From contig VZRR01012731.1 of NCBI GenBank assembly GCA_013398015.1, forward strand, positions 157,641 to 221,640: DNA of 64,000 nucleotides, read 5' to 3'. Within the stretch, counting starts at the first letter, position 1. Every line of letters begins with the position of its first letter. This document shows positions 26,101 through 38,300 of this stretch, one piece after another. The notes below the pieces were generated by a model. It was given only the letters and a program-made list of their open reading frames with translations, was not told the origin of the DNA and did not search any database. The position numbers and the translations under genes are program-made. This DNA is from Oreocharis arfaki (taxonomy: Eukaryota > Chordata > Aves > Passeriformes > Paramythiidae).

Positions 26101-29100
26101 ACCAGAGATGGTTGTGCCTGATAGTCAAGGGAAGGCATTCAAACCGAGAACCTTGTTCTGGGATCTCTGAGGTCCTGGGGCACACCAACGCCATGCAGCA
26201 CATCCCCCATCCAGCATTTCTACTGAGCTGTATCCAGGTTCAGGTGAGTTCAGAGAGGTCGAGGGAGAAAACACCTCTGCCTGCTAAAAATTCTTGGATT
26301 TCTCCTTGAGTTGCAGTAGCTGCCACGATGGCTGTTCCTACCAGACCTTGTTTTTAAACAAGCCAGGTTGGGTTCTGTAACTTGTGTGGCACAGCACAGA
26401 GGACAGGCTCACCACCAAGGTCCTTATCCCTCCTCCTGAGCAGGTTTTTTGCCAGTTTTTTGCAGGGTTTTTTTGGCAGGATGGGCTCCAGCCTGCACTA
26501 GCTACCACAATGATGTCAGTAGGTGAGGACATCTCCTCCTTGTTCAACAGACCAAACAACTGTAGGGTGTTACACATCTCTGCCACTTAAATTAGCCAGG
26601 TGCCTGCAGCCGACCAACAAGCCAACACAAGTCCCTACCAAGTGAGCTGACAGGCACTTACACAGCTTCCTGGTAGCTCCAGGCAAGAATAAAGAAAATC
26701 TTTGGTTTCTTGATAATTCTCAGTGCATTAAAAAGCAAGATGCTTCAGTATTTGAACACTTCTGATCCAGCTGAATAGAGGACAAACAGTGACAAAGAAC
26801 CAGGTTTTCAGCCAGCCAAAATATTTCTAGCTGTCCATGGAGCCATACAGCTGGCTCCTGGTTTTATATTCGTATGTTTGTTCTTCATTGCCAAAAAAAT
26901 CTTGTATGTGACCACCTTATATATACACATGGTGGTCTTTATTTTCAACTACCTTTAAGATAAAATAAAAAAATTAAAGGCCTTCAGGTACTGACTGGAT
27001 AAACATCAATATATGAATTCACTGCAAAGACACCCCAAATTAAAGAGCACAGTGCACTAGGGAGTGGATCTCCAGACACAGCACGTGCTCTCTGCAGACA
27101 CCAGATATTTATTCCAGCATCTAGAAATGCTCTGCAACATTGCTTCATGTGCCTGTGTAAGAATGCACAGTTTGGTAATAGTGTGATGGCACCAACTTTT
27201 TTCTGCAGGATTTCATGCTCCAGTTTCATTCTTTCCACGAATTTTTCACCTTCCCAAAGTTGAAAAGCAGTCAGGAATGAGCCAAGATTCTCCTCCTCCC
27301 ATCTGTGACAAGTGGACAACCAAGCTAAACTTAGGTGTTTAATAGCTGATGGCTTCCCTTCTACAAAAAGCAGAGTTAGTGCACAAATACTGTTTTTCAA
27401 AGATGATGGACGTGTTGTCTCAGGACTGACTGCCTCCCTGCCAGCTTGCACTCAGTGCCTAGCACAGACTGGGAATTCTGAGGCCCAGAGCTTAGCTCAC
27501 TATGCCCATGGAGACACCACAGACACAAAAGGCTGGAGCCACTTGGCTCTGCAAAAACCAACCCTACCCCAGCACTGACCCGCACATCAGTCCAGAGCTA
27601 CACAAAGTAGCTACTGCATCAGCTCATCTGTTTAGCAAAGGTGTTGATTATGCCTTCATCCACTTATTTGGGCAGCCAGGAGTTGAGGAATCCATCACCT
27701 TACCCACTACCAAAAAGCAGTCCAATAAATACAGAAGGTTGCAATTTAAGGGATTTAATTTTTCCTCTCTCCCTGAGCTCAGTGGCGTGGTCATACTTCC
27801 ATTGTCTACTTTGTGACCTTCCTCTTCCAAACCCGGTGCGCTCCCAGTGAAGGTCCATCTAAAACTCACAAACTAACAGGACCAAGGCACAGGTTCCAAT
27901 ATGATCCCACTACCACCAATTCTGTTGAACAGTCAGCATGTTCCCTGGCAATTTATTCACAGGCCAGTGATGCTCTCCCAGGATGATTCAGGAGGCTGAC
28001 TTGATGAATAATAGCTCCCATGGGACAGCATGGACAAAAGCCCCCTGCTTGGGGTCTGAGGGAGGAAGGGAGGCAGAGGAAAGCCAAATGGACATAAGCT
28101 GTGCCACGTCATTCGTTCTCAAGATGAGCAGAGCAGTCTCTCATCAGTATTAAGACATTGTCTTTCACCTCCAGCAATAAGCCCCATGTTTGGGCAATCG
28201 TGCCTCTCTGGTCATGGAGCTGCTCACAAGAATGCTTCCTACAACCTTTTCTGTGAGGAGTTAAGGTCACCCAGGAGCCTGGAGTACTTAAAGACCATTA
28301 CACTTCCTCTGCCAGTGCAGCAGCTCATATTCCTCCCAAGGGTTTCAGCTGCTACCACACCGCTTCATCCCCTGGCCATTTTAGATTGCTCCATCACAGG
28401 AGTCCAGGCTACAGCCCCCACAGGACTTGGGCCCTGGTGTCTCAGAGCAGGAGAGATGGCTCTTCGGGACAGCCTCAGAAATCCCCTGGCACATGAAAAG
28501 AAAGATGTCAAGCTAGGAGGCACTTCAACAGTTGTTCCCTAAATGGAACGGGAACTCAGAGGCAAAAATAGGCTCTGTGAAACCTGGGGACAAAGTATCC
28601 TCTGCCAAAGGAGTCTCAATCACAGAACAATGCTCCAGGGAAAGCAAACAAATCCGGAATGCCTGTATCCGTTTTTCAGGACTCCTTCTTGCTGAGAAAA
28701 GCCGGCCGTGAAAGAAAAGTTGATACACTCATTTCTAACCAGGAAAACCCAAGCAACCCAAGTGGCAAAAAAGCCATTCTGATAGATCTGCACCTAGAAA
28801 AGTAAATAAAATGTTTGTTAAAACAGAGAAGAGACCTCCTCAATGAGCAATTTAACCACCCAAACTAGGAATGTCATTGATGCCATGGGACATATGTGCC
28901 CATGCATAACATCACTTACCAGATACATGCATCAGTGGATAGATACATTTGCACTAGTTATGATTTTGGTCATGTTCTTGTCCCTTTTCAGGTCACTACC
29001 ATATTATATTTGGGATATGTGCCTTTATTATATTTTTCTGCGTTAGACTGGCAAACTGCTTCATTAATTTCTTTATTTTTACTTATTCATTATCTGCAAC

Positions 29101-29284
29101 AAATCTTCCTTCTCAAACAGAGGTAACTTGGCCCCCTTAACAGCCTGATCTGAGGATTTTTTGAAAAATAACATAAATAATTTCTCCTTTTACCACTTTT
29201 CTTGAAATGCTGAAGAAATTCTGTACATTGATATGATTTACCTGCATAGAAGAAGCTACATTGACCTCGACCTGCTGCAGACCA
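23111..29284. other. Intergenic sequence, no gene recognised
   Basis: Many 60-155-codon ORFs occur on both strands, none with a domain and none forming a plausible exon chain. GC content is moderate. A GGGTGTGA motif, which fits the T-box core, occurs near 25609 but stands alone. Confidence 0.45.
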
Positions 29285-29400
29285 TCTGCTCCCAACAATT
29301 TATAATCATAGCGTAATTAAGGTGGGAAGGGACATGAAGAGACTTTAACTTCTTGCCCTTTAATTTTACCACCTGAGACCAGCCTTCCTTTTTGACACCA
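29285..29400 (-). mobile_element. Short CR1 3'-end fragment
   Basis: The sequence around 29306-29365 (ATCATAG, then AAGGTGGGAAGGGACATGAAG and CTTGCCC) has the layout of the reverse complement of a CR1 3' end, where ATCATAGAAT is followed by GGTTGGAAGGGACC and a CCAACC-type segment. It is short and diverged, so this is a moderate call. Confidence 0.5.
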
Positions 29401-32400
29401 GTTCTTCCAGCAGCCCATCTTTATTACCAGACAGACTAGGAGTCTGGATGGTGGCAAAGCTGAGGAGGGGTATAGCTCAGAGGACAAACTGTTATCAGAC
29501 AGAGCTGCTTGGAGGCTGCTCTGTGTAACACACTAAGCCTCAAACAGGTCCAGAACTCTGAGCCATTTAAGATGGCGTAAGGTACAGAAGTGATGGGTCT
29601 TCTCTGCTGTGTCTCCATTCTACTTCACAGCACCTCAAAACCCAGCCCAGAATGAATTTCTCTATATTATCCACACTGACTGTGTGAGCTGTGACCATGG
29701 TCACCACAGTTCTGCTCCAACAACTGGAAATGCTGCAGGGCATTTCTGATCATCACCAGCTGGCTTCAGCCACTTGGACAGGAGGTAACAGCAGAAGACT
29801 AAAGGAAGCAGAAGGCCCAGGAATTTCCATCTTTGGAGAACTCTGACCATTGCCAAGGCCAGATAATATTAATATTGGCATCACATTAAGTTTCTTCATC
29901 TCCATCTTCTTTTCTTTTCATAGCTGAACCATCTCACAGCTTTGCTGTGCTTGGAAACAAAACGTGAGTTCCCATGCCGTTCAGCACAGAGCAGATTGCC
30001 TGCACAAAGCAGGCCAGATGCCAGCCCACAGATCACCACTGACCTCTGCATGGATTCCTCTAAGGCTGGTGTTTCTGCTTACACAGCTGCAGGCTCCTAG
30101 TTCACATCACTTTGGTAGCTGAAAGGTAATTTTGTGCCATTCCTGTGCTGGAGTTTTCACAGGGGTCCACTTTTCAGGGTGGAGAATAATTATTTTAAAC
30201 TATATTAAGTGGTTTATCAAAGTATCTTTTTTTAATGCTAGAATGATCAGAGTTCTGAGAGGAGACGGAGAAACGGAAAGGATTGCTCAGGTGGAAGGAA
30301 AAGCTGCGTGACCTGAATTAGAAAGGATTTGACTGGAAGACTGGCTTGGATTTGTTCAGACCTACCAGATAGGAATGGGAGAAGAACTTCTCTCAAAAGT
30401 ATTTGGGATAGGGCTGTAGGGAGTGTGAGAGAAAGCACCTCATGGGGCCAGCATGGACAGCCACAGGAGCTCCAGGAAGAACACGTAAGTCAGGTTTAGA
30501 TTTGCCCTAGACTGCGGTGCTTTGAGAGTTCTCCGGCTCTCAGGAATCTGATGGCATTAAGGCATCAGCAGCTACTCTCAAGGCAGCATTTCTCATGTTT
30601 TCCAAACAATTTGGGAACTGCAAATCGGTGCAGATTTCTCAGCTCAGTAATTGTGGTGTTGCCTCAGCATTTTTCTATGAGGATACTTCAAAGCCCTTCA
30701 GATTCTCTCCCCAAATGCAGCCATCCATCGTCCTCCAAGAAATCCCAGACCTTACTGATTATTACCAATAAAATTATTGATGTTGGAAATGCTGATACAG
30801 GAAGAAGAGGCTATTTAGGATCGTTTTACCAGATGCTTGTTGAGCGATACTACACCATTTCATGCAGCACATCGCAAAACCTCTTTCTTCCCTGCTGTGT
30901 TAAATTGTTACTTTCCCTGAGGGAGAAACATGGCTCTCCACAGATCTGGCCTGAGAGGAAAGTGGGGAAAGAGTGTGGGAATAGCAGACAACATCAAGGA
31001 TTCCCATTTCCCTATTCTCTGCTTCTTGTGAGCAATCTTGCATGGCTTTTAACCACTGCCACTCGTCCTCTGAAGTGCTCTTTCATTGGCCACATCCTGT
31101 GCTGTCTCTGGTTTGGTGGCAACACTCCTAAATACTGAGAGCATTGTCACAAAAATCAGTCTTGGGTTCCTCTTGGGCTGAAAGAACCAATTTACTGCTC
31201 TCCTTCAACAGCCATAGGATAATTATAGGAATCCCCTATGCCATATCACATGGGTATCACATGCAAAAACCATCTATCCTACTAATGTGCACTGCTTAGG
31301 CAGCTCTGTTTCTCACACACAGAAAGACGAAACTGATCACTCCCAGCCAGGAAAAAAATTGCTTATTATTTTGATAGCTATTTTTTCATATCCCAGTTGA
31401 ACATGAGGGGTAGTTTTTAAGGAAAATAAATTTCGCATTTGTTACTGAGAAGCCAAACAGAATTGAAAGATTCAGAGCAAAACCAATGAATTTATAGCTA
31501 CTTCAGCTTGTTTCAATCAAGTTTAAATATCTCCTCCTTTTTCACCATTCCAAGGAAAACAACAAACATCAGCAAACAAACACAATCCTGTCTGACATCA
31601 CTTACTGGTCAGATTTTATCCCCAGCTTTCTGCATGAGCTCATACAGAGGTTTTTCTGAAGTGCAAGCCCATTTTGAGAACATCTGTCAATCACCAAAAC
31701 AGGGAGATTAAAAACATCAACCCACAAATGAAACATTTCAGTACAGGTAGCAATTTGGGGGATAGTTTTCTAGGTGTCCTATGGTCCTACTTCATCTTTG
31801 CCTCCCCTTAGCATTAAAAACAAGGAGCTCCAGCATGCAAAGGACCCAGTGAGAATGCAGTGCCTGGATCTATATGGAGCAGGGCATCACACTATGTATG
31901 AGCACCGGGAGAGAATTCAAATTAAATTAAATGGGAAGCTAAGTGGAGAAAGCTCTTTTAGGTCACTGGCAGGACTTCAGCCCTCAGAGAACTCCCCAGC
32001 CTCCTCCCCACTCCTTGTAGCTTTGAACATGAGCTTGTGGCCACCTGGAGAGCCAGCAGGGCTCCCTGCATGGCTGTGGGGAGAAGCCAGGGCACCATTT
32101 CCTTGCCTTTGTGGCTGCAGGTGACTCATGCACACACCTGTTTCCTCTGCAGCCTCTCACCTCTCTGGGCAGCGGGGGCTGGTAGAAAGTCAGACAGGGT
32201 TTGACCAGGAAACCCAGGTGTCCAGAAAAACAATCAAGGAGATTTGAATTGACCAAATCCTTCAGCCTTCCAGAAAGCAAAACTGGGTACAAATCTTTTC
32301 CAAGCTTCCCTCTGATAAATCCTGAAGACACTACGTGCCTGATGCATCCGTGCGAGAGGATTTGCCTCCATGCAGCCACAGAGAAGTGCAGCATGAAGGA

Positions 32401-34673
32401 GCAGGGTTACCTGCTTCTCTCACAGTGCTCATGGCACACTTTGGAAAGGGAAGCCCTTTGAGAGGCACTTTCCCTGCCCCACAGCACTGCTGGGCTTGTG
32501 AGCTCTTGCACACGCATGGATATCTGGTCTTCTGGTATAAAATGCACCCTTCTAATCTGCTTGGGCCAGCAGTGTCCTCCTGCCCCATCCATTTGCTGTG
32601 ATTTACTTTACAGAAGGCTTCAGAATCCAGCCAAGACACATCACAAAACTGCTGGGAAGAACCGTTACTCATGGATTTCTGCAATTAATCGAGTTCTTAA
32701 TTCTACCCGGGAGGTCATGCCTTGAGATTCTTTCAGGCCATCACAAAAGAGAACAAGCTGGCTGGGAGCAGTAAGCACCATCTGAGAATCCTCCCATAAC
32801 TCCGGCTGTTTGCTTTTCAGTTTCACTCAGCATCATCCAGGCACATGTCTCTTTTCCCTCAAATCCTTGCAACTCCTTCTTCCTCTGAAGCTGACTTGCA
32901 GGGAAAGCTCTAGAGATCTTTGCCTTCAGAGCAGATGCAAGTCCTGATTTCTCTTCCCTCTGTGGAGAGTGCATAGAGCAGGCTGAGGTCCTTCTACCCC
33001 ACAGCTTGCTTTAGGAAGAGACATGTGCCTGTGATTCTTTCCACCTCGGCAGACTTTTCCTAAAGCCTCAAGATTTAGAGCTGGGATCTTGCAGCAGCAC
33101 AACTCCTTAACTCCAGGATGGGAGAGCACATCCCAGGAACTTGGTGCCAGCACTGGTGCCACACGGCTGCACGTCACAGCCTTCTGGGGCAAGTTGTCCC
33201 CCAGCATCCATGCATCCAGCAGAGTAGGAACCACTGTCATTCCAGAAGTTTCTGAAAAACCATGTTGGCTCCTGGAAGGAAAAAAAAAACCAGGAGTTTC
33301 AACAATCGACAGCATTTTTCAGTCTATGGCATTTGTACACGGAGGGACCTTACCCACACAGATGGCCCCAAGCTGTAACTATATCGAGTTACTCACATGA
33401 CCAAGTCTTTGCAGGATCTCAGCCTCAGGGGCTACCAAGAGCCCAGCAGTCCTGAGAGACTGACACAAAAAGGCTCTCACAGCTCACATTCAGGAGAGAA
33501 ACACTACTTACTAGAACAAAGCACAGATTAAGTGATGCCAGCCCAGATGATGGAGATCCCAAATAAGTGCAAAGAAAACATTTTTCTGCTGCCAGAACAC
33601 CATCATGCGATTTGCATGTGGCATCTCTCCCTGCAGAGGCTATGGAGAAGTGTATCCACTATCTGCTGTCTGCCTCGGAATTCCCCCAGGAAAGCTGGCC
33701 TGGCTGGCAACGGAGGGTGCCTAACTTCCAGACTATTAAATTACACTGCAACCAATGCAACTCAAGAATGTACTTAATTTTAAGTAAAGAACTACAGACT
33801 GCAATGAACTAAGATGCTGCATTGCTCAGTGCCCTCCTTTGGCTGATTTGTTTACCAAGGCAGTATCCCAGAGGGACAGAAATTACAGAAACCTTCTAAA
33901 AGCTGCAAGGATACCTTAAATAAATGGAAGACTGTTGCATTTACATTAAAATTACCAAGTTTTTAAGACCCAGTTTCTTAGGCCCTTCCAGAGACAATGC
34001 ACTCAATTTGACTCTTTTATAAACACCTAACCTGGATGAATTAAAAGGAACATATAAACCAAGATCTTCTATCACTTGCCAATACAAGATGCATTATTGC
34101 CCCAGGCCTCAGAGAAAACTGCAGCTTTGCATTCCCGCTTTTAGTTAAGCTAATGAGGAGAAGAAGGAAGAGAATTTTTGAGGTGGGCTCTTCCTCCTTT
34201 CATCTGAGAAGTAGTTACTGAGCTGTGCAAAGCCTGTGTGCGTAGCTCTGCGAGCTCAGTACCTCAGCGCCTGAGCTCCTAGAGACTGCACTGCCGAAAG
34301 GAGAGGTGAGTTCTTCCTATATCCTCCCTGGAAGTTGGCCAAACACTCAGTTAGCAGAGGGCCCTCTGAAAAAGGGATATGGCTTTGCATTGGGTAGAGT
34401 TTGCAAACGCTTCTCAGTTACCTGTTTTATTCTCTTCTTGTTTCGTTGCAAACAATGAAACTCCTCAGGAAGGCTCAGGCTCACAGACACTTTGTGCTCG
34501 TGACTCTGATGGTTTGGCTGCCCATTCTTCTCACCAGCCACATGCCAGCGTGCATTCAGTGACTTCATGGTGTGGCTGCTTTGGGGGAGCTGGATGGGGA
34601 AGCAGACTGCAGCTGCTTCTGAAGGATATAAATATTTTTTGCAGTCGAGGGGCTCCAGCAGTCCAAAAGGGTC
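29401..34673. other. Intergenic sequence, no gene recognised
   Basis: The plus-strand ORF of 195 codons at 30551-31138 is the longest between the two connexin genes. Its translation is rich in Ser, Leu and Cys with no domain, and no acceptor or donor frames it. Overlapping ORFs on both strands at 31774-32725 and 32926-33400 behave the same way. Confidence 0.45.
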
Positions 34674-34745
34674 AGGGACACCTGGGCTCTATTCCTGGCT
34701 CTCCTGCAGACCTGCTGCATTGTTTCGCTCCTTTCAGTAGCTCTA
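34674..34745 (+). mobile_element. MIR-like SINE fragment, 5' portion
   Basis: The stretch CACCTGGGCTCTATTCCTGG, followed by CTCTCCTGCAGACCTGCTGCAT, follows the start of the MIR/CORE-SINE core (ACTCCTGGGTTCTATTCCTGGCTCTGCC then the tGCTGTGTGACC region). Only about 70 bases are recognisable. It directly precedes a cluster of heart-type transcription factor motifs. Confidence 0.6.
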
Positions 34746-34779
34746 AATGAAGACCTTTTCCTGCCCAATTTGTTTTCTT

Positions 34780-34941
34780 AGGTGTGAGGCTTCCACTTGA
34801 AAATTCGAGCCACATTTGGGGTGATGGGACTGGCCTGTGAAAGCAAGCCCAGGCATTCATTTGATAACATATCCCACAAAAGCCATTGCACTGGTGAACA
34901 CTCGTGGTGTTCATGCCTCACAGGCCAACCTTACTCACACC
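34780..34941. promoter_or_regulatory. Candidate cardiac regulatory cluster: T-box, NK-2 and GATA motifs
   Basis: AGGTGTGA, the exact T-box half-site, lies at 34780-34787. CACTTGA, the reverse of the NKX2-5 site TCAAGTG, lies at 34794-34800. A TGATAA GATA site is at 34862-34867, and an inverted T-box core TCACACC is at 34935-34941. TBX5, NKX2-5 and GATA4 are known to act together on the GJA5 promoter in heart. This cluster is about 17 kb upstream of the GJA5 start. Each motif alone is common; the 6-bp gap between an exact T-box site and an NK-2 site is less so. Enhancer function is inferred, not shown. Confidence 0.35.
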
Positions 34942-35761
34942 ATTTACCAGTTAGCCATCTGCTCCCTTCAGATATTATTTTATGGCTTTCCTTTGTTTTC
35001 ACTAAGGCCCAAACAGGAATGAAATTGTGGGTCCTGTAGCTAGCCCTTTTAAATAAATAGTCCTGCCATCACTCTAATAAGTTTGACAAGTTGGTCACAG
35101 GCCCTGGGCAGGAAGCTAATAAACTTCAAGTTGCTTTTCTATTGTTTTCCTAAAACAATTTGACTTCCTTTCTGATAGCCTCAAATTCCTTCAATAAAAA
35201 TAGAGTAGCTGGGAGCCAGGGGAAGAGCTGAACCTGAGCCAAGTTGTGCTTACAATGCCGCCTGCGTAAGATCACATTTTATCCTGATCCACGAAGACCC
35301 TTTAAAAGAATAGCAGGCAGACAGCTGCCAGTGCATGTCAGGAACAGCTCAGGAGTGGGTCTCCCCCAGCACTGGTCCTCCAGGCTGCAGGGGATCTCCA
35401 GCCAGTGAGACAGTGTCAGACCACAGGCTGAGCTCCTGGGAGCTGACTGGGCTTTGCTCACCCTGCCCGGAGCGTCCTCCCTCAGACACTACAGGATCTC
35501 TCCTGGGAGCCGAACGCTGGCAGAGAGGTGGGCTCCAGCAAGACCAAAGGGCTGTGCTAAAGCTCACCCACCCTTCAGTCAGCTTTACCTGTTCCTCTCT
35601 CTACCTGTGCAGGCTCAGCAAAAAGAGGTAAAGGTCTGTTCTTTCTTTTCTTCTTTGGGAAACATATCTATGTATATATGTATACACACATATTTCTGTC
35701 AATCAACATTTCATCCAGCTGGAGGTTTGCAGGACAAGAGGAATGTCTGGTGGCTAGGGAG
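34942..35761. other. Intergenic sequence with an AT-rich stretch, no gene
   Basis: The part at 35040-35215 is AT-rich with further NK-2-like (TTCAAGTTG near 35126) and GATA-like (TGATAG at 35174-35179) motifs and a MEF2-like TAAAAATAG near 35197. It may extend the regulatory cluster just upstream. The ORFs at 35335-35765 overlap in opposite strands and carry no domain. Confidence 0.35.
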
Positions 35762-35925
35762 ATGAGGACTCCTGGCTTTAAAATTACTTGCTGATCCTTC
35801 AGACAAATCCTTTATGCTCTCCAAGGTCTGGTTCCTCCACCTGTAAAGCAAGGAGGGTGTTTATGGGAGCTGCAATTTCATTATCATCTGCAAAGCACTT
35901 CTCAGCTACTCAGAGATGCTGCAGA
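35762..35925 (+). mobile_element. MIR-like SINE fragment
   Basis: The order of pieces matches a diverged MIR: GACTCCTGGCTTTAAAATTAC, then CTTCAGACAAATCCTTTATG for the 'gcaagtcacttaacc' core, CTCCACCTGTAAAGCAAGG for 'catctgtaaaatgggg', and CATCTGCAAAGCACTTCTC near the 3' part. Divergence is high, as expected for an amniote-age SINE. Confidence 0.55.
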
Positions 35926-37109
35926 GTTGAGAAGTGGAAGCAGAAGGGGTGAGGGGGCCGTACTTTGTTTCCAGTAACATAAAGCTGACAACTGAGCATT
36001 TACTTTGGGATGGATGGCAATTTCTCCTCAGCGAGATGAAAACCTCTTTCAGTTTTTCTTGCTGAAAACTTTACTGGCAAATGAGTCTGACACATAGTGA
36101 TATTTCACAACTTGCTGTTTCTTGTTTCCTCCTTTCCCACTCTGTGCTGGTATGGTACTCTGGGCTGGGAAGAGGAAAACATCCATCCATATGGAATAAT
36201 TTGGGATTTTTTACTAAATAAGGAACTGTGACTACAAAACTGTTCTTGTTCAGGGGCCTTTGCTACTCCTCTTCCCTTGGGCCCAGCCTGTCCTTGGGAA
36301 TTTGCCTCCTGCTGGAGGATGCCTTCAAACTGTCTCCAGAGGTCTAATGTATAACAGAGAACTTCTCTCTCTGGCCTTCTCTTTCAATCACATCCATGCA
36401 TGGGGATTTGAGATAAAATGTCTCACCAGGAAGGCACCATCCTTTGGTGCTTTAGAGAAGGCACAAGAGGTGCCTGTCCAGCATGGAACATTAAGAAGAG
36501 CCAGAATAAGTGCAGTGCTGTGGCCAGGCAGCAGAGATGAACTCAACCACTGCTGAGTGGTGTTTTATTCTAAAATTTCCCAATGCAGTAAACCTGACGT
36601 CCTCCCCAAGGACAAAGTCCTCGGTAATGGCAGGAATGTACGAGACATTTTCCCTTCAGACAACCTCTTTCAGCTTTCACATCTCAGGAGGGCACCTACC
36701 TGCATTTGAAACAGCCTTCCAGCAAAGCCAGATGCTCTGGGAACATCTGTTTTATGCGAGGAAGCTCTTTCATATGTGAGCTCTCACCTACACTATGGCA
36801 TATTTGCAGACCTTCTCCATGCATTGTCTTGGCTTGCTCTTCTTGTTAGTTTAAATCCCAGGCACAGAATGAATCCCTCCATTACATATCCATGGGATCA
36901 GTGCTGAAAAACTCATCACACAAACTCTGCTTCAGATTTACCTGGCTTTTGTATGCAAGGATCTGGTAAGGCAATAAGGCAAATACAGGAAATAGAATGA
37001 AAAAGGTTCAATCCCTTTGAATAACAGGCAAGTACCAAACAAATGGCCTTTTCTAAACTTACTAAACTCTGTCCTAAATCTCATTAGGTTTCCACCCTAA
37101 CCTGTGCTG
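35926..37109. other. Intergenic sequence, no gene recognised
   Basis: Only short chance ORFs are seen. The two ORFs of about 90-98 codons at 36260-36779 overlap in different plus-strand frames and show no domain or splice context. Confidence 0.45.
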
Positions 37110-38300
37110 CTAAAATGCTGTTCCAGCATCTCCTTGCCTGCTCTGTTGCTTAGAAACCTTCTGATTTCCAACCCAAATTCATTCATGGCCAATTTATATC
37201 TATTTATTCTTGTGCCACATTGTCCTTTAGCTTATGTAGCTCTGCTCTCTCCCAAGCACTTACTTTCCCAGCCCCCAATTCCTAAAAGTATTTATAGGCA
37301 GCAAATCTCTCCTCTCTTAACCTTTGTTCTGCCAGACTAAGTAACTAAGCTCTCTTATAGTATTCACCCTGCAGGCACATCACACCGTGGTTTAATTACT
37401 TTGTGTAGCTGCACTAGCATGAAGTTCAGTGCAAAATAATTAATGCTGAAAAGCTCAAACTGGTACCACATCTATTTTCAAATCAGCTCAAATATCTCTG
37501 TGCAGTCACTGCCGTGACTGATAAGCAAACACGCTGCTGGCTGAGACACCCTCCATCTCTCTGACCACCCCGCTGCCTTCCTCTGCACCTGCTCCAGGCT
37601 GAATATCCTCCTTGAATGTGGGGAAGCAGCACTGCAGACACTCTTTGGAGAAGTCTCATCCTCTTGGATGACATTACTTCCACTCACTGCAACTGGAAAT
37701 GCTGCTACATCCTCGAAGACTGCTTGGCTTTTTCACCCCTACGTAGCATCGCTGGTTCCTCCTCCTTTGAATCACAAACTTCCCCCATCTTTCTCCATCC
37801 CTCTCTCCTGGGAGATGGAGATTCCTGTTACTCTTCAAGCAACAAGCTCCTAGTGTGTGACTTTGCATTCTCCCACTTAACCTGACCTTGATCACGCCAG
37901 TCACAAAGAGCCTTCAGCTCTTGCAGTGCTGGAATCCGCCTCTGCCCTCATGATACCTCCCAGCTTTGTTTCATCAGCAGATTTCATTAGTATTTCTACT
38001 TTCTGTGCCAAGGTAATTAACAGAAATTTTAAAAAAAGATCAGTCCTAAGAGCAATCTTTAAGCAGCCTCATAGATAATTTCCCTTCAACCTATTAAGGA
38101 ACTGGTGTATCAGTTCTGTCAGTCTCTTCCTCACTTGAGGATTTATTTAATAATCCCTGTCTTCTTCAGCTGAATCTTCTACACTAATTTGTTTCTTCTG
38201 GGACACCCTATCATACAGTTTACTGAACTCCAGGTAGATAAGGTCTGCTATGCTTCTTTTACCTAGGGGGTCAGGAATCCTAATCCAAGAAACCTCTTAA
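37110..38300 (-). mobile_element. Ancient CR1/L3-type LINE copy, minus orientation, about 1.2 kb
   Basis: Reading left to right this is the reverse complement of a CR1/L3 3' half. Diagnostic pieces in order are TTCTGATTTCCAACCCAAAT and CATGGCCAATTTATATC (37157-37202), TTCTTGTGCCACATTGTCC (37207-37225), CTTCCTCTGCACCTGCTCC (37577-37595), ATACCTCCCAGCTTTGTTTC (37951-37970) and CTTTCTGTGCCAAGGTAATT (38000-38019), then CTGAACTCCAGGTAGATAAG (38223-38242). The order matches the old CR1/L3 families of turtles and other amniotes. About 200 bases near 37370-37500 match poorly and may be an insertion or heavy decay. No intact frame remains. Confidence 0.85.

Noticed and set aside
26984..27451. 155-codon minus-strand ORF
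   Set aside because: No domain and no exon signals; chance ORF.
30551..31138. 195-codon plus-strand ORF, longest between the two genes
   Set aside because: No domain, no promoter or splice context, unremarkable composition. ORFs of this length occur by chance in 64 kb.
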